Shown: piece after piece, positions 52,103 to 61,600 of the stretch
Layout of the letters: every line of letters starts with the position of its first letter
Numbering within the stretch: the stretch's first letter is position 1
Assembly (NCBI GenBank): GCA_023389155.1
Contig: JAEWEV010000011.1
Location: 124,001 to 188,000, forward strand
Direction of reading: 5' to 3'
Length of the DNA: 64,000 bases
Origin: Pseudomonadota bacterium
GTDB taxonomy: Bacteria; Pseudomonadota; Gammaproteobacteria; Burkholderiales; Burkholderiaceae_B
The notes under the pieces: generated by a model
Told to the model about the DNA's origin: nothing
The model's database searches: none
The model's input: the letters and a program-made list of their open reading frames with translations, nothing else
Made by a program: the position numbers and the translations under genes

Positions 52103-52732
52103 ATGATCAGCCCGGACACCGCATTCGTTTTTGCCGGCATCGCCTGTCTGCTGGCCTTGTCGCCCGGACCCGACAACCTGTTCGTACTGTTCCAGTCCAT
52201 GCTGTGGGGCTGGCGGGCGGGCTTCATGATTACACTGGGATTGTGCACCGGCCTGCTCTGGCATACCTTTATCGTAACGGTAGGCATCGCGGCATTGATC
52301 GCGGCATCACAAACGGCATTTCTGGTTCTGAAACTGATTGGTGCCGCCTATCTGCTATATATGGCCTGGCAGGCCTGGCGTGCACCGCCGGTGTTTGCCT
52401 CTGGTGAAGCCACCCCCTCGCGTCGCAGCGACCTGCAGTTTTATCGTCGCGGCATTCTGATGAGTGCGACCAATCCCAAGCTCAGTATTTTCTTTCTGGC
52501 ATTTCTGCCGCAATTTGCGCATCCCGCGGCCGGTCCGGTCACGCCCCAACTGCTCACGCTCAGCGTTATTTTCATTCTTTCAGCCCTGCTGATATTTAAT
52601 CTGCTGGCGTTCTTTTCCAGTTTTGCGGGACGATTCCTGAAACAGTCGGCGCTTGCCCAGCGCATTCTGAACCGACTTGCCGCTGCCGTGTTTGTGGGAC
52701 TGGCCATCAAACTCGCGGGCAGCAGCAAATAA
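52103..52732 (+). CDS. LysE/RhtB family amino-acid exporter
   Basis: 209-residue inner-membrane protein with about five or six hydrophobic helices. Seen: the LysE family N-terminal LALSPGPDNLFVLFQSMLWG (about 13-32), which contains SPGPD, and MSATNPKLSIFFLAFLPQF near 123-141. Members export amino acids such as homoserine, threonine or lysine; its position opposite metC may hint at a methionine-pathway metabolite, which is inference. GGAG lies about 5 bases before the ATG. Confidence 0.9.
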   Translation: MISPDTAFVFAGIACLLALSPGPDNLFVLFQSMLWGWRAGFMITLGLCTGLLWHTFIVTVGIAALIAASQTAFLVLKLIGAAYLLYMAWQAWRAPPVFASGEATPSRRSDLQFYRRGILMSATNPKLSIFFLAFLPQFAHPAAGPVTPQLLTLSVIFILSALLIFNLLAFFSSFAGRFLKQSALAQRILNRLAAAVFVGLAIKLAGSSK

Positions 52733-52767
52733 GGCTCCGGCCACCACCAAATCAGGCAGGCGACAAT

Positions 52768-53535
52768 CTATTTCAGGCGAATATCCAGCCTGACCACATC
52801 GCCGCGATAAATCCCGTCGCCAACAAAAACAATGGTGCCGTTCTGGTCGACGGCACTGCGGTGGACGTGGGCCACCGGCGCGTTCAGAGGAAGCTGCAGC
52901 AGATCAGCCAGCTCAGGGTCGGCCGAGCCCAACGTCAGCGTCTGGTGGGCTTCGATGATTTCCAGGCCCGGCAGCTCGCGCAGGATACGCATTGAGGTTT
53001 TGCTCTCAAAGGCCTGGGCCGGGATTTTTTTGCAGATTTTTTCATCGATAAAGACTTCGCCAAGATAATAAGGGCGATCATTGCGCCAGTGTCGGCGACG
53101 CCAGTACTGATAGCTGTCTGCAAGCCGACCCAGTGACAGATCTGCCGAAGAGGGCATGCGACTATCCCGTGCTGACAAAATTTCAATACTGACGCCTTCC
53201 GGCGCGATCAGCTGGCCATCCCAGTTGGAGGCCACTTCACACCAGAACTGTTCCTGGGGTTTGCCGGTAACGAAGGTGCCTTTTGCCCGATAGCGGGCGA
53301 TCAGCTTTTCTTCTTCCAGAAGATCCAGCGCCTGTCGCACCGTGGCCCGGGCCACATGGCATTCTTCGGCCAGCTCATCCACTGTCGGAATCTGCGTGCC
53401 GACAGGCCACTGACCGGATTCGACACGTCGCCTAAACAGGCTTGCCAGCTGCACATAGCGTGCGGCCGCGCTGCGGCTGAAATCGATTGGGGCGGTGCTG
53501 TTTTTGGTCTGCGCTTGCGTCATCTTCCTGTCCAT
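52768..53535 (-). CDS. GntR family transcriptional regulator, HutC/UTRA type
   Basis: 255 residues. N-terminal winged helix (about 25-92) with GTQIPTVDELAEECHVARATVRQALDLL-type GntR signature, then a UTRA ligand-binding domain (about 105-250) with GEVFIDEKICKKIP and VGDGIYRGDVVRLDIRL. It is the last gene of a minus-strand operon after a CoA-transferase and an enoyl-CoA hydratase, so it probably controls this cluster in response to the substrate or its CoA ester. An in-frame ATG at 53523 is an equally possible start. Confidence 0.88.
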   Translation of the reverse strand: MDRKMTQAQTKNSTAPIDFSRSAAARYVQLASLFRRRVESGQWPVGTQIPTVDELAEECHVARATVRQALDLLEEEKLIARYRAKGTFVTGKPQEQFWCEVASNWDGQLIAPEGVSIEILSARDSRMPSSADLSLGRLADSYQYWRRRHWRNDRPYYLGEVFIDEKICKKIPAQAFESKTSMRILRELPGLEIIEAHQTLTLGSADPELADLLQLPLNAPVAHVHRSAVDQNGTIVFVGDGIYRGDVVRLDIRLK

Positions 53536-53678
53536 TGTGTGGCGTGGCCTCGCGCGGTACAGGTACAGTCAGTCCAGTGGAAACTGCTGCCCCGGCAATC
53601 CCTTGCTGCGATGCCTTTAACCTGTGCATTATAGCGAGTCGCATCAGCACAGGTGTTGCCAAAGGTGTATCAATCAGA

Positions 53679-54443
53679 CTAACGTCCCTTGAAAACAGGC
53701 TTGCGCTTTTCCACGACCGCACGAACGGCCTCTCGCGCATCTTCCGAATGCATCAGGCGGGTGCTGTACTGCTGCTCTAGTTCATACCCTTCGTCTACCG
53801 GCATGTTTTCGATTCGGTTCAGCGCTTCTTTCATGGTGACCAGTCCAACCCGGCTTTTCGATGCAATGACATTTGCCATATCCATGGCGGTGGGCATCAG
53901 CAGACGAGGTGCTACGACCCGTTCAACAAAGCCCACCCGATGCGCTTCCCAGGCACTGATCTGTTCCCCGGTAAATGCCATGTAACGCAGGCTGCCCTGG
54001 GGCACCAGCCGACCCGTGTGCGCCCCGCCGCCACAACGCCCCACATTGATTTCCGGCATGGAAAACGTGGCTTTCTCCGAGGCCACGCGGATATCACTGC
54101 TGCTGGCCAACACACTGCCTGCGCCCAGCGCCGGCCCGTTAACCGCAGCAATAACGGGCACCACGCAATGCCGAATGGCATGAAACGTAGCGCGAACCAC
54201 TTTGGCTCGTTGCGGATCTTCCTCTGGCGTAGCCGCCAGAAACTCCTTGAGTTCCAGTCCGGCGCAAAAAGCTTTGGTTCCTCTTGCCGTCAATACCACG
54301 ACGTTGACATCCTCCATGCCATTGACGGATTCGAACGTTTCTGTAATCGCCTCATAACGCGCCAGCGTCAGTGCATTGACCGGCGGCGAATCCAGGGTAA
54401 CAACGGCAATATTCCCCTGCTTTTCAAAATGGATCTCATTCAT
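53679..54443 (-). CDS. Enoyl-CoA hydratase/isomerase family protein
   Basis: 254-residue crotonase-fold enzyme. Seen: oxyanion-hole strands with AFCAGLELKEFL near 59-70 and AVNGPALGAGSVLASSSDI near 99-117, then FSMPEINVGRCGGGAHTGRLVP, where a Glu and the glycine-rich turn shape the active site. The reaction (hydration, isomerisation or hydrolysis of an acyl-CoA) cannot be fixed. AGGGAAAA lies ahead of the ATG. It follows the CoA-transferase by 27 bases in the same operon. Confidence 0.88.
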   Translation of the reverse strand: MNEIHFEKQGNIAVVTLDSPPVNALTLARYEAITETFESVNGMEDVNVVVLTARGTKAFCAGLELKEFLAATPEEDPQRAKVVRATFHAIRHCVVPVIAAVNGPALGAGSVLASSSDIRVASEKATFSMPEINVGRCGGGAHTGRLVPQGSLRYMAFTGEQISAWEAHRVGFVERVVAPRLLMPTAMDMANVIASKSRVGLVTMKEALNRIENMPVDEGYELEQQYSTRLMHSEDAREAVRAVVEKRKPVFKGR

Positions 54444-54470
54444 CTTTATTTTCCCTGTCTCAAATCTGTG

Positions 54471-55700
54471 TCAAACAATACCCGATTTCCGCAGCGAGTC
54501 GATGCGGTCGGCGTCGTAGCCAAGTTCGGTCAGTATCCTGTCGGTGTGCTGTCCCAGCAGCGGCGGTGGCGCATCAAACTGTAGGGGCCGGTTACTGAAG
54601 TTGATCGGACAGACGACCTGAGGTAGCGCTACGCCAGAGGGATGCGGCAGGTTACGCAGCATCTGGCGATGACGAATCTGCGGCTCCTCGAATACCTCGG
54701 GAATGCTGTTGATCGGGCCGCAAGGCACACCTGCCTTGCCAAGGGCGGCCACCAGATCGGCACGCGACCAGCGCGCAAACTCCTGCTGCAACAGATTGGT
54801 CAAATCAGCAACGTTGCGCGCCCGCTGGGCATTGACATTAAAGCGCGGATCCGTCGCCAGTTCCGGACGCTTCAGGGCGTCACACAGTTTGACGAATTGC
54901 CTGTCATTGCCCACGGCAAGAATCACATCACCATCAGCGCATGAGTACACGTCCTGCGGCTGAATATTTGGGTGAGCATTCCCGCCGCGTTTGGGGGTAT
55001 TGCCAGACAGCAAATGATTCATTGCCTGGTTGGACAGCACGGCAGTCTGCACATCAAGCATGGCAAGATCAATATACTCACCTTCGCCGGTCTGATCGCG
55101 GTTTGCCAGTGCAGCAAGAACTGAAACGGCGGTATACATGCCGGTCATCAAATCTACAATGGGAATCCCGACTTTTTGCGGACCTCCACCGGGCTTGTCA
55201 TCGCGCTCTCCGGTAATGCTCATCAGTCCGCCCATGGCCTGGATCAGAAAGTCGTAGGCCGCTTCGTTTTTACGCGGCCCGTCCTGCCCGAATCCGGTTA
55301 CCGAACAGTAAATCAGGCGCGGGTTCACTTTTTTCAGACTGGCATAATCCAGCCCGTATTTGGCCAGGGCTCCGGTCTTGAAATTTTCCAGCACAATATC
55401 GCAATCGGCGGCCAGATCCCGCACAATCTGCTGCCCCTCGGGCGTATCCAGCGCAACGGTGATCGACTCCTTGCCGCGATTGACCGACAGGTAATAACCG
55501 GCCTCGGCGGTATTGTTTCCCTGCGCATCCTGCAAAAACGGCGGACCCCACGACCGCGTATCATCACCCTGACCGGGGCGCTCTACCTTGATCACCGTCG
55601 CCCCCATATCTGCCAGCAGCTGACTGGCCCAGGGCGCTGCCATGATGCGGCTCAGGTCCAGTACCCGTACATGCGAGAGTGGCCCGCTTTTCTGACTCAT
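54471..55700 (-). CDS. Family III (CaiB/BaiF) CoA-transferase, copy 1
   Basis: 409 residues of the interlocked-ring CoA-transferase family, which moves CoA from a donor such as succinyl-CoA to a carboxylic acid. Seen: VRVLDLSRIMAAPWASQLLADMGA at the N-terminus, the RPGQGDDTR CoA-contacting segment, GFGQDGP, and the catalytic aspartate as Asp183 (IVDLMTGMY). First gene of the leftward operon with enoyl-CoA hydratase and GntR. It is divergent from the Bug receptor across a 357-base region. Confidence 0.9.
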   Translation of the reverse strand: MSQKSGPLSHVRVLDLSRIMAAPWASQLLADMGATVIKVERPGQGDDTRSWGPPFLQDAQGNNTAEAGYYLSVNRGKESITVALDTPEGQQIVRDLAADCDIVLENFKTGALAKYGLDYASLKKVNPRLIYCSVTGFGQDGPRKNEAAYDFLIQAMGGLMSITGERDDKPGGGPQKVGIPIVDLMTGMYTAVSVLAALANRDQTGEGEYIDLAMLDVQTAVLSNQAMNHLLSGNTPKRGGNAHPNIQPQDVYSCADGDVILAVGNDRQFVKLCDALKRPELATDPRFNVNAQRARNVADLTNLLQQEFARWSRADLVAALGKAGVPCGPINSIPEVFEEPQIRHRQMLRNLPHPSGVALPQVVCPINFSNRPLQFDAPPPLLGQHTDRILTELGYDADRIDSLRKSGIV

Positions 55701-56057
55701 TTTTACGTCTCCTCAAATTGCAATGTCTTCTGAAGCTCAGGATATTGTCGCAGTCTGCGAGGTGTCCCCGCGCATCTGGCATGCCGGTTGGGTGCCCAGC
55801 ACGAGCCGAATCACAAATGTTATTGGCACAGTGGACCATCATCCTGCCGGTTAGCTTAACGAAAAATCTCGGGAAATCGACGCGATGCGATTCACTCCAA
55901 CCTATAGGACAGAATTATAGCCTATATAGTTCAATAATACGACCTATTGACATTAACCGCCGAATACCCTAGCATATTCGATATCCCGTGCTGCGCAGCC
56001 CGCCACAGCCATAGAAGAACAAACGGGCACTTTTCCATTCATTAAGAGAGGAACTCA
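55701..56057. promoter_or_regulatory. Divergent control region with periodic CCTAT elements
   Basis: 357 bases between the CoA-transferase operon and the Bug receptor gene. CCTATAGG (55901-55908, a perfect palindrome), CCTATATAG (55921-55929, containing the palindrome CTATATAG) and CCTATT (55943-55948) recur at 20-22 base spacing, two helical turns, within an AT-rich stretch that probably holds the promoters. These are good candidate sites for the cluster's GntR regulator. No gene is visible in the interval. Confidence 0.45.
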
Positions 56058-57071
56058 ATGAGACAGTCATCCACTATCACCCGTCGGCACGCATGGCGCC
56101 TGCTAACCGGGATGTTCACGCTTTGTACAGCCCTGCTGGCCGTCGGGCCGGTGCACGCTGCAGACGAAGCTTATCCTTCGAAACCCGTCAAATTGACGGT
56201 TCCTTTCCCGCCTGGCGGCTCAAGTGACACGGCAGCCCGCATTCTGGCCGACGGGATGAACAAAAAACTCGGCCAGACCATGGTCGTTGAGAACCGCGCC
56301 GGGGCGGCGGGTACTATCGGCGTTGCCTCCGTCGCACGAGCGACTCCCGATGGCTACAATCTGGGGGTCGGACCAGTCGGCGGAACCATCATCGCGCGCC
56401 TGATCGGCATGAAAGTGCCATACCAATCCGAAGATCTGGTTCCGATCGCCAACATCGGCTCTCTGCCGCTGGTCATCGCCGTCAATAAAGATCTGCCGGT
56501 CAGTAACGTAAAAGAACTGGTCGAACTGGCCAAATCCAAACCGGGCAGCCTGTCCTATGGCACATCAGGAGCTGGAACACCCGGGCATCTGGTATTTGAA
56601 TACTTCAAGAAAATCGCCGGAATCGACGTGGTACACGTACCCTACAAGGGGGACTCTCCCCTTACCAGTGATCTGATCGGTGGTCAGGTCCAGATCGGTA
56701 TTCTGACCGGCCCTGCCGCAACTGCCCAGCAGAGCAATCCCAAACTCAAATTTCTGGCCGTCAGCAGCGGCAAACGGTATCCGCAAATGGAGGCCGTTCC
56801 CACTCTCGTAGAGAGCGGCTATCCCGATTTGAATATTGAAATCTGGAATCTGCTGATCGCGCCGGCCAAAACCGACCCCGCGGTTCTGACTCGCCTGAAC
56901 ACTGCCATGAATGAAGTCCTGAAGCAGGAAGATACAGTGTCACGACTGAATGCACAGGGTTATCTGCCGCCGGTATCGATGTCGCTGGATGACGCCCGGC
57001 AGTTTGTCGAAACCGATCGCAAAAAATGGGAAACCATTGTGAACACCACCGGGGTCAAAATCGGACAGTAA
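56058..57071 (+). CDS. Bug family (TctC-like) periplasmic solute receptor
   Basis: 337 residues. Signal peptide (about 1-34, ending VHA), then YPSKPVKLTVPFPPGGSSDTAARIL, the typical Bug opening, and GYNLGVGPVGGT near 105. Such receptors bind carboxylates for tripartite tricarboxylate transporters. No TctA/TctB membrane gene is nearby, as often seen for the many Bug genes in Alcaligenaceae. GAGAGGAA precedes the ATG. Placement between two CoA-transferase operons suggests it captures the acid that they activate. Confidence 0.93.
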   Translation: MRQSSTITRRHAWRLLTGMFTLCTALLAVGPVHAADEAYPSKPVKLTVPFPPGGSSDTAARILADGMNKKLGQTMVVENRAGAAGTIGVASVARATPDGYNLGVGPVGGTIIARLIGMKVPYQSEDLVPIANIGSLPLVIAVNKDLPVSNVKELVELAKSKPGSLSYGTSGAGTPGHLVFEYFKKIAGIDVVHVPYKGDSPLTSDLIGGQVQIGILTGPAATAQQSNPKLKFLAVSSGKRYPQMEAVPTLVESGYPDLNIEIWNLLIAPAKTDPAVLTRLNTAMNEVLKQEDTVSRLNAQGYLPPVSMSLDDARQFVETDRKKWETIVNTTGVKIGQ

Positions 57072-57238
57072 TGTTTGCATAGCCGTCGCAAGAAGCCGGT
57101 CAGGCACGGCAGCATCCGGCTCATTAACCTGGAGCCTTACCCGGCTGCTGTTCCCGCTTTCTTTTGATGCCCTTTTCTGTTGTTTCTTATTGCGCTGCCG
57201 GCCATGCCCGGCAGCATGTCTCGTATGGAGTCATTCCG

Positions 57239-57697
57239 ATGTTGCTTGCCGACACCCCTGCAGATCTGGCCACGCATTGTGGACAGCGCCTTGGTATCAG
57301 CGAATGGTTTACCATCACGCAGGATCAGATTGATCATTATGCGCGTCTGACCGGCGACGATCATTGGGTGCATGTGGATATTGACCGGGCAAAACGTGAT
57401 ATGCCGGAAGGAAAAACCATTGCCCATGGTTTTTTCGTTCTCTCGCTCATCCCTTTGCTAGCCCGTGATATCTTTAAAATTGCCCGGCGCGGCAAGGGAC
57501 TGAATTACGGGCTGAACCATCTGCGTTTCATCAATCCGGTTCCGGTAGGCTCCCAGGTCAGGATGCATCAGACCCTGATCGACGCCCAGCCAAAAAACGG
57601 CGGCACGCTGTTCACATTCGAAAACACATTTGAAATAAAAGGACAGGAACGGCCAGCGCTTGTCGCCACCATGCTGCTTCTCATCTACGAAGAATAA
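57239..57697 (+). CDS. MaoC family (hot-dog) enoyl-CoA hydratase
   Basis: 152-residue hot-dog protein. The hydratase motif is visible as YARLTGDDHWVHVD (34-47), with Asp40 and His45 as the probable catalytic pair, followed by TIAHGFF. It would hydrate an enoyl-CoA. GGAG lies nine bases before the ATG at 57239. It follows the Bug receptor on the same strand with a 167-base gap. The reaction complements the acyl-CoA dehydrogenase encoded nearby. Confidence 0.88.
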   Translation: MLLADTPADLATHCGQRLGISEWFTITQDQIDHYARLTGDDHWVHVDIDRAKRDMPEGKTIAHGFFVLSLIPLLARDIFKIARRGKGLNYGLNHLRFINPVPVGSQVRMHQTLIDAQPKNGGTLFTFENTFEIKGQERPALVATMLLLIYEE

Positions 57698-57888
57698 TAC
57701 TTGTATGGCACGAGTAAACAATATGACAGATGTCGCGTGACATTAGCCCTCATGCGGTCATCCCAAAGGGCCATGGAACTGGCCGCTAGCTCCGCACCTG
57801 ACACTGGAAACCATCACAACTGAAATTGCCAAGCGTCACCCACGATCAGTGGGGGCTATTCAATAGCAGTGAAGGAGTGTGAAAGTTG

Positions 57889-57908
57889 GGCGGGTAACGC
57901 TGCCCGCC
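57889..57908 (-). terminator. Hairpin after the second CoA-transferase gene
   Basis: GGCGGG (57889-57894) pairs with CCCGCC (57903-57908) just past the stop codon of the leftward gene. It lacks a T-tract, so termination is uncertain. Confidence 0.35.
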
Positions 57909-57911
57909 GTG

Positions 57912-59135
57912 TCAGATGACTTTTTTCTCACGCAGTGCCGCGATGCCTGCCTCGTCCATACCAAGAATTTCGCTCAGTACCTCGTCCGTGTGCTCGCTCA
58001 GTGTTGGTGGGGGACGCTTATAGGTGACGGGGGTCGCCGACAGTTTCAACGGATTGGCAATTTGCGGAATGTTTCCCGCGCTCGAATGCTGCATATGCAT
58101 GAGCATCTCCCGGTGCTGTAATTGCGGATCCTCAAATACCTGGCTCAGATCATTGATGGGACCGCAGGGCACATTCATGGCGTCCAGCTGCTCCTGCCAT
58201 TCGCGAATCGGACGGGTAATCATCACAGCCTGCAGCAGCGGGATCAGTTCCTTCTGGTTTTGCGCACGCAAGCGGTTCAGAACGAATCGCGGATCGTCTG
58301 CCAGTTCCGGCAACCCCAGTAACTGGACAAACTGACGAAACTGCGAATCGTTGCCGACAGCGATCATCAGATAGCCATCACTGCATTCAAAGGCCTGGTA
58401 TGGGCAGGTGATGGGCGAAGCCGTCCCCATGCGCCTGGGGACAATGCCCGACACCAGATAATTCATGGCGATATGGCCAATCGAAGCCACCTGCGCGTCA
58501 AATAGCGCGATATCGATATACTGGCCCTCGCCCGAGACCGCGTCACGATGATTAAGCGCAGCGAGAATACCGATAATGGCATAAAAGCCTGCCGTCAGAT
58601 CCGACACGGCATAGCCCACCTTCTGCGGTCCGCCGCCGGGTTCCTCTTCCGGATTGCCGGTCAGACTCATCAGGCCACTCATGGACTGAAAAATCGGATC
58701 GTAGCCAGGACGATGACTGTATGGGCCGGACTGACCGAACCCCGTGATGGAACAATACACCAGGCGGGGGTTAACCTCTTTGAGGGTCGCGTAGTCCAGT
58801 CCGTAACGCGCCAGATCGCCGGCCTTGAAATTTTCGATCAGCACGTCGCATTGTGCGACGAGTTTGCGGATCAGCTCCTGCCCTTCGGGACTGGATATAT
58901 TCACGGTCACAGAGCGTTTACCACGGTTCATGGCCAGAAACGATGACGTCTCTGCTGTCTCGTTGCCGGCCTCGTCTTTGGCCCGGTAACCCTGCTGACG
59001 CACATCATCACCGCGACCAGGCCGTTCTACCTTGATGACATCCGCGCCAAGATCGGCCAGCATCTGGCCCGTCCACGGTCCCGAAAATACCCGACCCAGA
59101 TCCAGGACCCGGATATGTGAAAGCGTCTGTGGCAT
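57912..59135 (-). CDS. Family III (CaiB/BaiF) CoA-transferase, copy 2
   Basis: 407 residues from the ATG at 59135, which has GGAG six bases upstream; an ATG at 59153 lacks one. Seen: IRVLDLGRVFSGPWTGQMLADLGA, ERPGRGDDVR, GFGQSGPYSHRPGYD, and the likely catalytic aspartate Asp179 (AVSDLTAGFY). It is related to copy 1 but clearly distinct, so the two may act on different acids or as partner steps. It is the last gene of a leftward operon starting at the right edge of the window. Confidence 0.9.
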   Translation of the reverse strand: MPQTLSHIRVLDLGRVFSGPWTGQMLADLGADVIKVERPGRGDDVRQQGYRAKDEAGNETAETSSFLAMNRGKRSVTVNISSPEGQELIRKLVAQCDVLIENFKAGDLARYGLDYATLKEVNPRLVYCSITGFGQSGPYSHRPGYDPIFQSMSGLMSLTGNPEEEPGGGPQKVGYAVSDLTAGFYAIIGILAALNHRDAVSGEGQYIDIALFDAQVASIGHIAMNYLVSGIVPRRMGTASPITCPYQAFECSDGYLMIAVGNDSQFRQFVQLLGLPELADDPRFVLNRLRAQNQKELIPLLQAVMITRPIREWQEQLDAMNVPCGPINDLSQVFEDPQLQHREMLMHMQHSSAGNIPQIANPLKLSATPVTYKRPPPTLSEHTDEVLSEILGMDEAGIAALREKKVI

Positions 59136-59200
59136 GTCTGCTCCAATATTCATTTCAATTGCTATAGTCGTATCATCAAAGGGTGTCGCCGCTCCTGCCG

Positions 59201-61600
59201 TTACACCGGCAGGCCAAGCACCACTTTGGCCAGGATATTGCGCTGGATCTCGTTGGTTCCGCTGAATATCTTTGCCGCCGCCGCGTTATACAAAGGCATC
59301 TGCAAATCCTCTACCGTCACCGTCAGGTCATCGGAATTCGAAAGCAGACCGTTATCCCCGCCCACATCCTGCGCATGCGCGGCAAAAACTGCAGCGCCCG
59401 CGGTACCAGCCTGTTCTTCTGCGGCATCCAGAAGAAGCAGCGAGGCTTTTTCATGAGTTTCGGTGGCCCAGATTTTCAGCAGGGACACCTTGGCCGGCAG
59501 CGGTTCATTGCGCCGGACAATATCGGAAAAAGCCAGGTACGCAGACGAAAGATCGGCGACATCCATATGCAGCTGGGCATAGTCCGCCATGAAGACCGGA
59601 TCGCTCTTCGCGCCGGTGGCGCAAATAACTTTATCTATCATCGCCAGCGTGTTTTGCGAATGTTTGGGGTTACCGCTGAACAGGCGCTCAAAACCCAGCA
59701 GCGCCTTGGAGATAGTCCATCCCTGGTTCAGTTCCCCAACCAGATTGTCCTGTGGCACGCGAACGTTATCGAAAAAAATTTCGCAGTACTCTTCATCGCC
59801 TGCAATCGTACGGATGGGTCGCACGGTAATGCCGGGCGAGCGCAGGTCCACCATCAGAAAACTGATCCCCGCCTGTTTTTTGACTTCCTTGTTGGTCCGC
59901 ACCAGCATGAACATATGGGTCGCGTCCTGGGCAAGCGTAGACCATGTCTTCTGACCGTTCACGATAAAATCATCACCATCGGGAATGGCTTCGCAACGCA
60001 GTGAGGCCAGGTCCGAACCGGCATTGGGTTCGGAATAGCCCTGTGCCCAGACATGCTCACCCGACAGAATCGCAGGCAGATATTTTTCCTGCTGCGCCGG
60101 CGTGCCATAACGAATCAGAATCGGCCCCAGCATGACCAGGCCCTGATCGGGCGGACGTCCCACACCGTAACGCTCCTGTTCCTCGATATATGCGATCATC
60201 TTTTCAGGCGACAGCGCCATGCCACCAAACTCCCTGGGCCAGGACGGCGCAATCCATTTCTGGCGCGCCAGGGTACGGTACCAGTCACCGATTTCGTGCC
60301 AGTGCAAGCGGCGCTTATGATGACGCAGGTGCTCGGGATAGTGCTTGCGATAAAACGCGCGCAGCATTTGCCGGAATTCGGATTCCGGCATGGCATCCCA
60401 ATCGGCGTCGGTGGGAAATTCGGTCCACTGCTTTTCAAGCGGATCGCGGTCTTCGTTCAACACACTGGGACGCTGATCAAGTGCCTGCAGGTAGCGCTGC
60501 AGATGCGCACGGCGATTACCCATTTCGCTGGACAGCGCAATCGATTTCTTGAGCATGAGGCCAACATCCGATTCATCGGAGTAGCCCATGCCGCCATGCA
60601 TCTGCACGGCCAGACGTGTCACCTGGCCTGCAGCCTGTTCTGCGCGGGCCTTGAGCCGACTGGCCTGCATCGCAAGGACCACAGGATCGTCTGCCGGACT
60701 ACGCGTCACTTCCTGCAGAGCGAAGTCCAGCATCTGCAACTGAATATAGCTGTCAACCATGCGATGCTGCAGACTCTGGAAGGTACCGATGGGTTTGCCA
60801 AACTGTACGCGAACCTTCAGGTACTCCAGCGTCGTGTCAAACGCCCGTCCGGCGCAACCCAGCAACTGGGCCGACAACACAATCCGCGCATAATCATTGG
60901 CTTTGCTCAGGGCAGCCAGCACTTGCGGACCACGAGCCAGCACCTGGTCCTGATCCACCAGACACGATTGCAGTTGCAATCTTCCCATGCTGCCGGCGTC
61001 CACGCGCGGTACCGCTTGCATCTGCAGGCCGGCCGTGCCGGCCTCGATCCACAGCAGCACATCTTCATCCTGTTCACGCACCGGAACCAGCCAGCCATCC
61101 GCGCCCTCCGCGGGTGTCACATTCAGAAATCCGGCAGTTACCTGCAATGCGTCCTCGCCCACAGAAACCGTGGGGCCGGGCCTGACGTCAATCTGACCCT
61201 GTGACTGCTGCCAGGCAACCCCAGCGACCAGTGTTCCCTCTGCAATCTGTTCGAGCAACCGGTCACGCAGCGCCCCGGCCGGCAGCGAACGCAGCAACAT
61301 GACAGTCTGTACGGCAACGGCAACCAGTGGCTCGCCGGGCAATGCCGCGCCCAGTTCACGAGCAATGGCATTCATTTCGCCCAACCCCAGGTCCAGTCCA
61401 CCCTGCGCTTCCGGCGCCAGAACGCCGAGCCAGCCTGCCTCTGCCATTTCCTGCCAGAAAGCGCGATCCAGCGGCTGAGGTTGCCTCACCCGTTCACGAA
61501 TGCGGGCTGCGTGATCCGCGCGAGACAAAAAATCGCGGGCGCTGTCTCTGAACGCCTCGATCTGTTCGAAATCCAGCGTATCCTGTTTGTCCTGCGGCAT
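59201..61600 (-). CDS. Fused tandem acyl-CoA dehydrogenase
   Basis: 799 residues made of two acyl-CoA dehydrogenase units. The N-terminal half (about 1-380) contains LGVLAPEAQGGLDLGLGE and VQFGKPIGTFQSLQHRMVD. The C-terminal half (about 400-799) has PREFGGMALSPEK, YSEPNAGSDLASLR and FSGTNEIQRNILAKVVLG, with the FAD-contacting motifs clearest in this half. It oxidises an acyl-CoA to the enoyl-CoA. Separate unlike subunits of this kind form heteromers in steroid degraders, so the fusion may hold one active and one structural unit. It starts directly after the amidohydrolase stop. Confidence 0.9.
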   Translation of the reverse strand: MPQDKQDTLDFEQIEAFRDSARDFLSRADHAARIRERVRQPQPLDRAFWQEMAEAGWLGVLAPEAQGGLDLGLGEMNAIARELGAALPGEPLVAVAVQTVMLLRSLPAGALRDRLLEQIAEGTLVAGVAWQQSQGQIDVRPGPTVSVGEDALQVTAGFLNVTPAEGADGWLVPVREQDEDVLLWIEAGTAGLQMQAVPRVDAGSMGRLQLQSCLVDQDQVLARGPQVLAALSKANDYARIVLSAQLLGCAGRAFDTTLEYLKVRVQFGKPIGTFQSLQHRMVDSYIQLQMLDFALQEVTRSPADDPVVLAMQASRLKARAEQAAGQVTRLAVQMHGGMGYSDESDVGLMLKKSIALSSEMGNRRAHLQRYLQALDQRPSVLNEDRDPLEKQWTEFPTDADWDAMPESEFRQMLRAFYRKHYPEHLRHHKRRLHWHEIGDWYRTLARQKWIAPSWPREFGGMALSPEKMIAYIEEQERYGVGRPPDQGLVMLGPILIRYGTPAQQEKYLPAILSGEHVWAQGYSEPNAGSDLASLRCEAIPDGDDFIVNGQKTWSTLAQDATHMFMLVRTNKEVKKQAGISFLMVDLRSPGITVRPIRTIAGDEEYCEIFFDNVRVPQDNLVGELNQGWTISKALLGFERLFSGNPKHSQNTLAMIDKVICATGAKSDPVFMADYAQLHMDVADLSSAYLAFSDIVRRNEPLPAKVSLLKIWATETHEKASLLLLDAAEEQAGTAGAAVFAAHAQDVGGDNGLLSNSDDLTVTVEDLQMPLYNAAAAKIFSGTNEIQRNILAKVVLGLPV

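Noticed and set aside
60053..61204. 383-codon open frame on the plus strand
   Set aside because: It runs antisense through the acyl-CoA dehydrogenase gene, whose protein motifs are unmistakable on the other strand.
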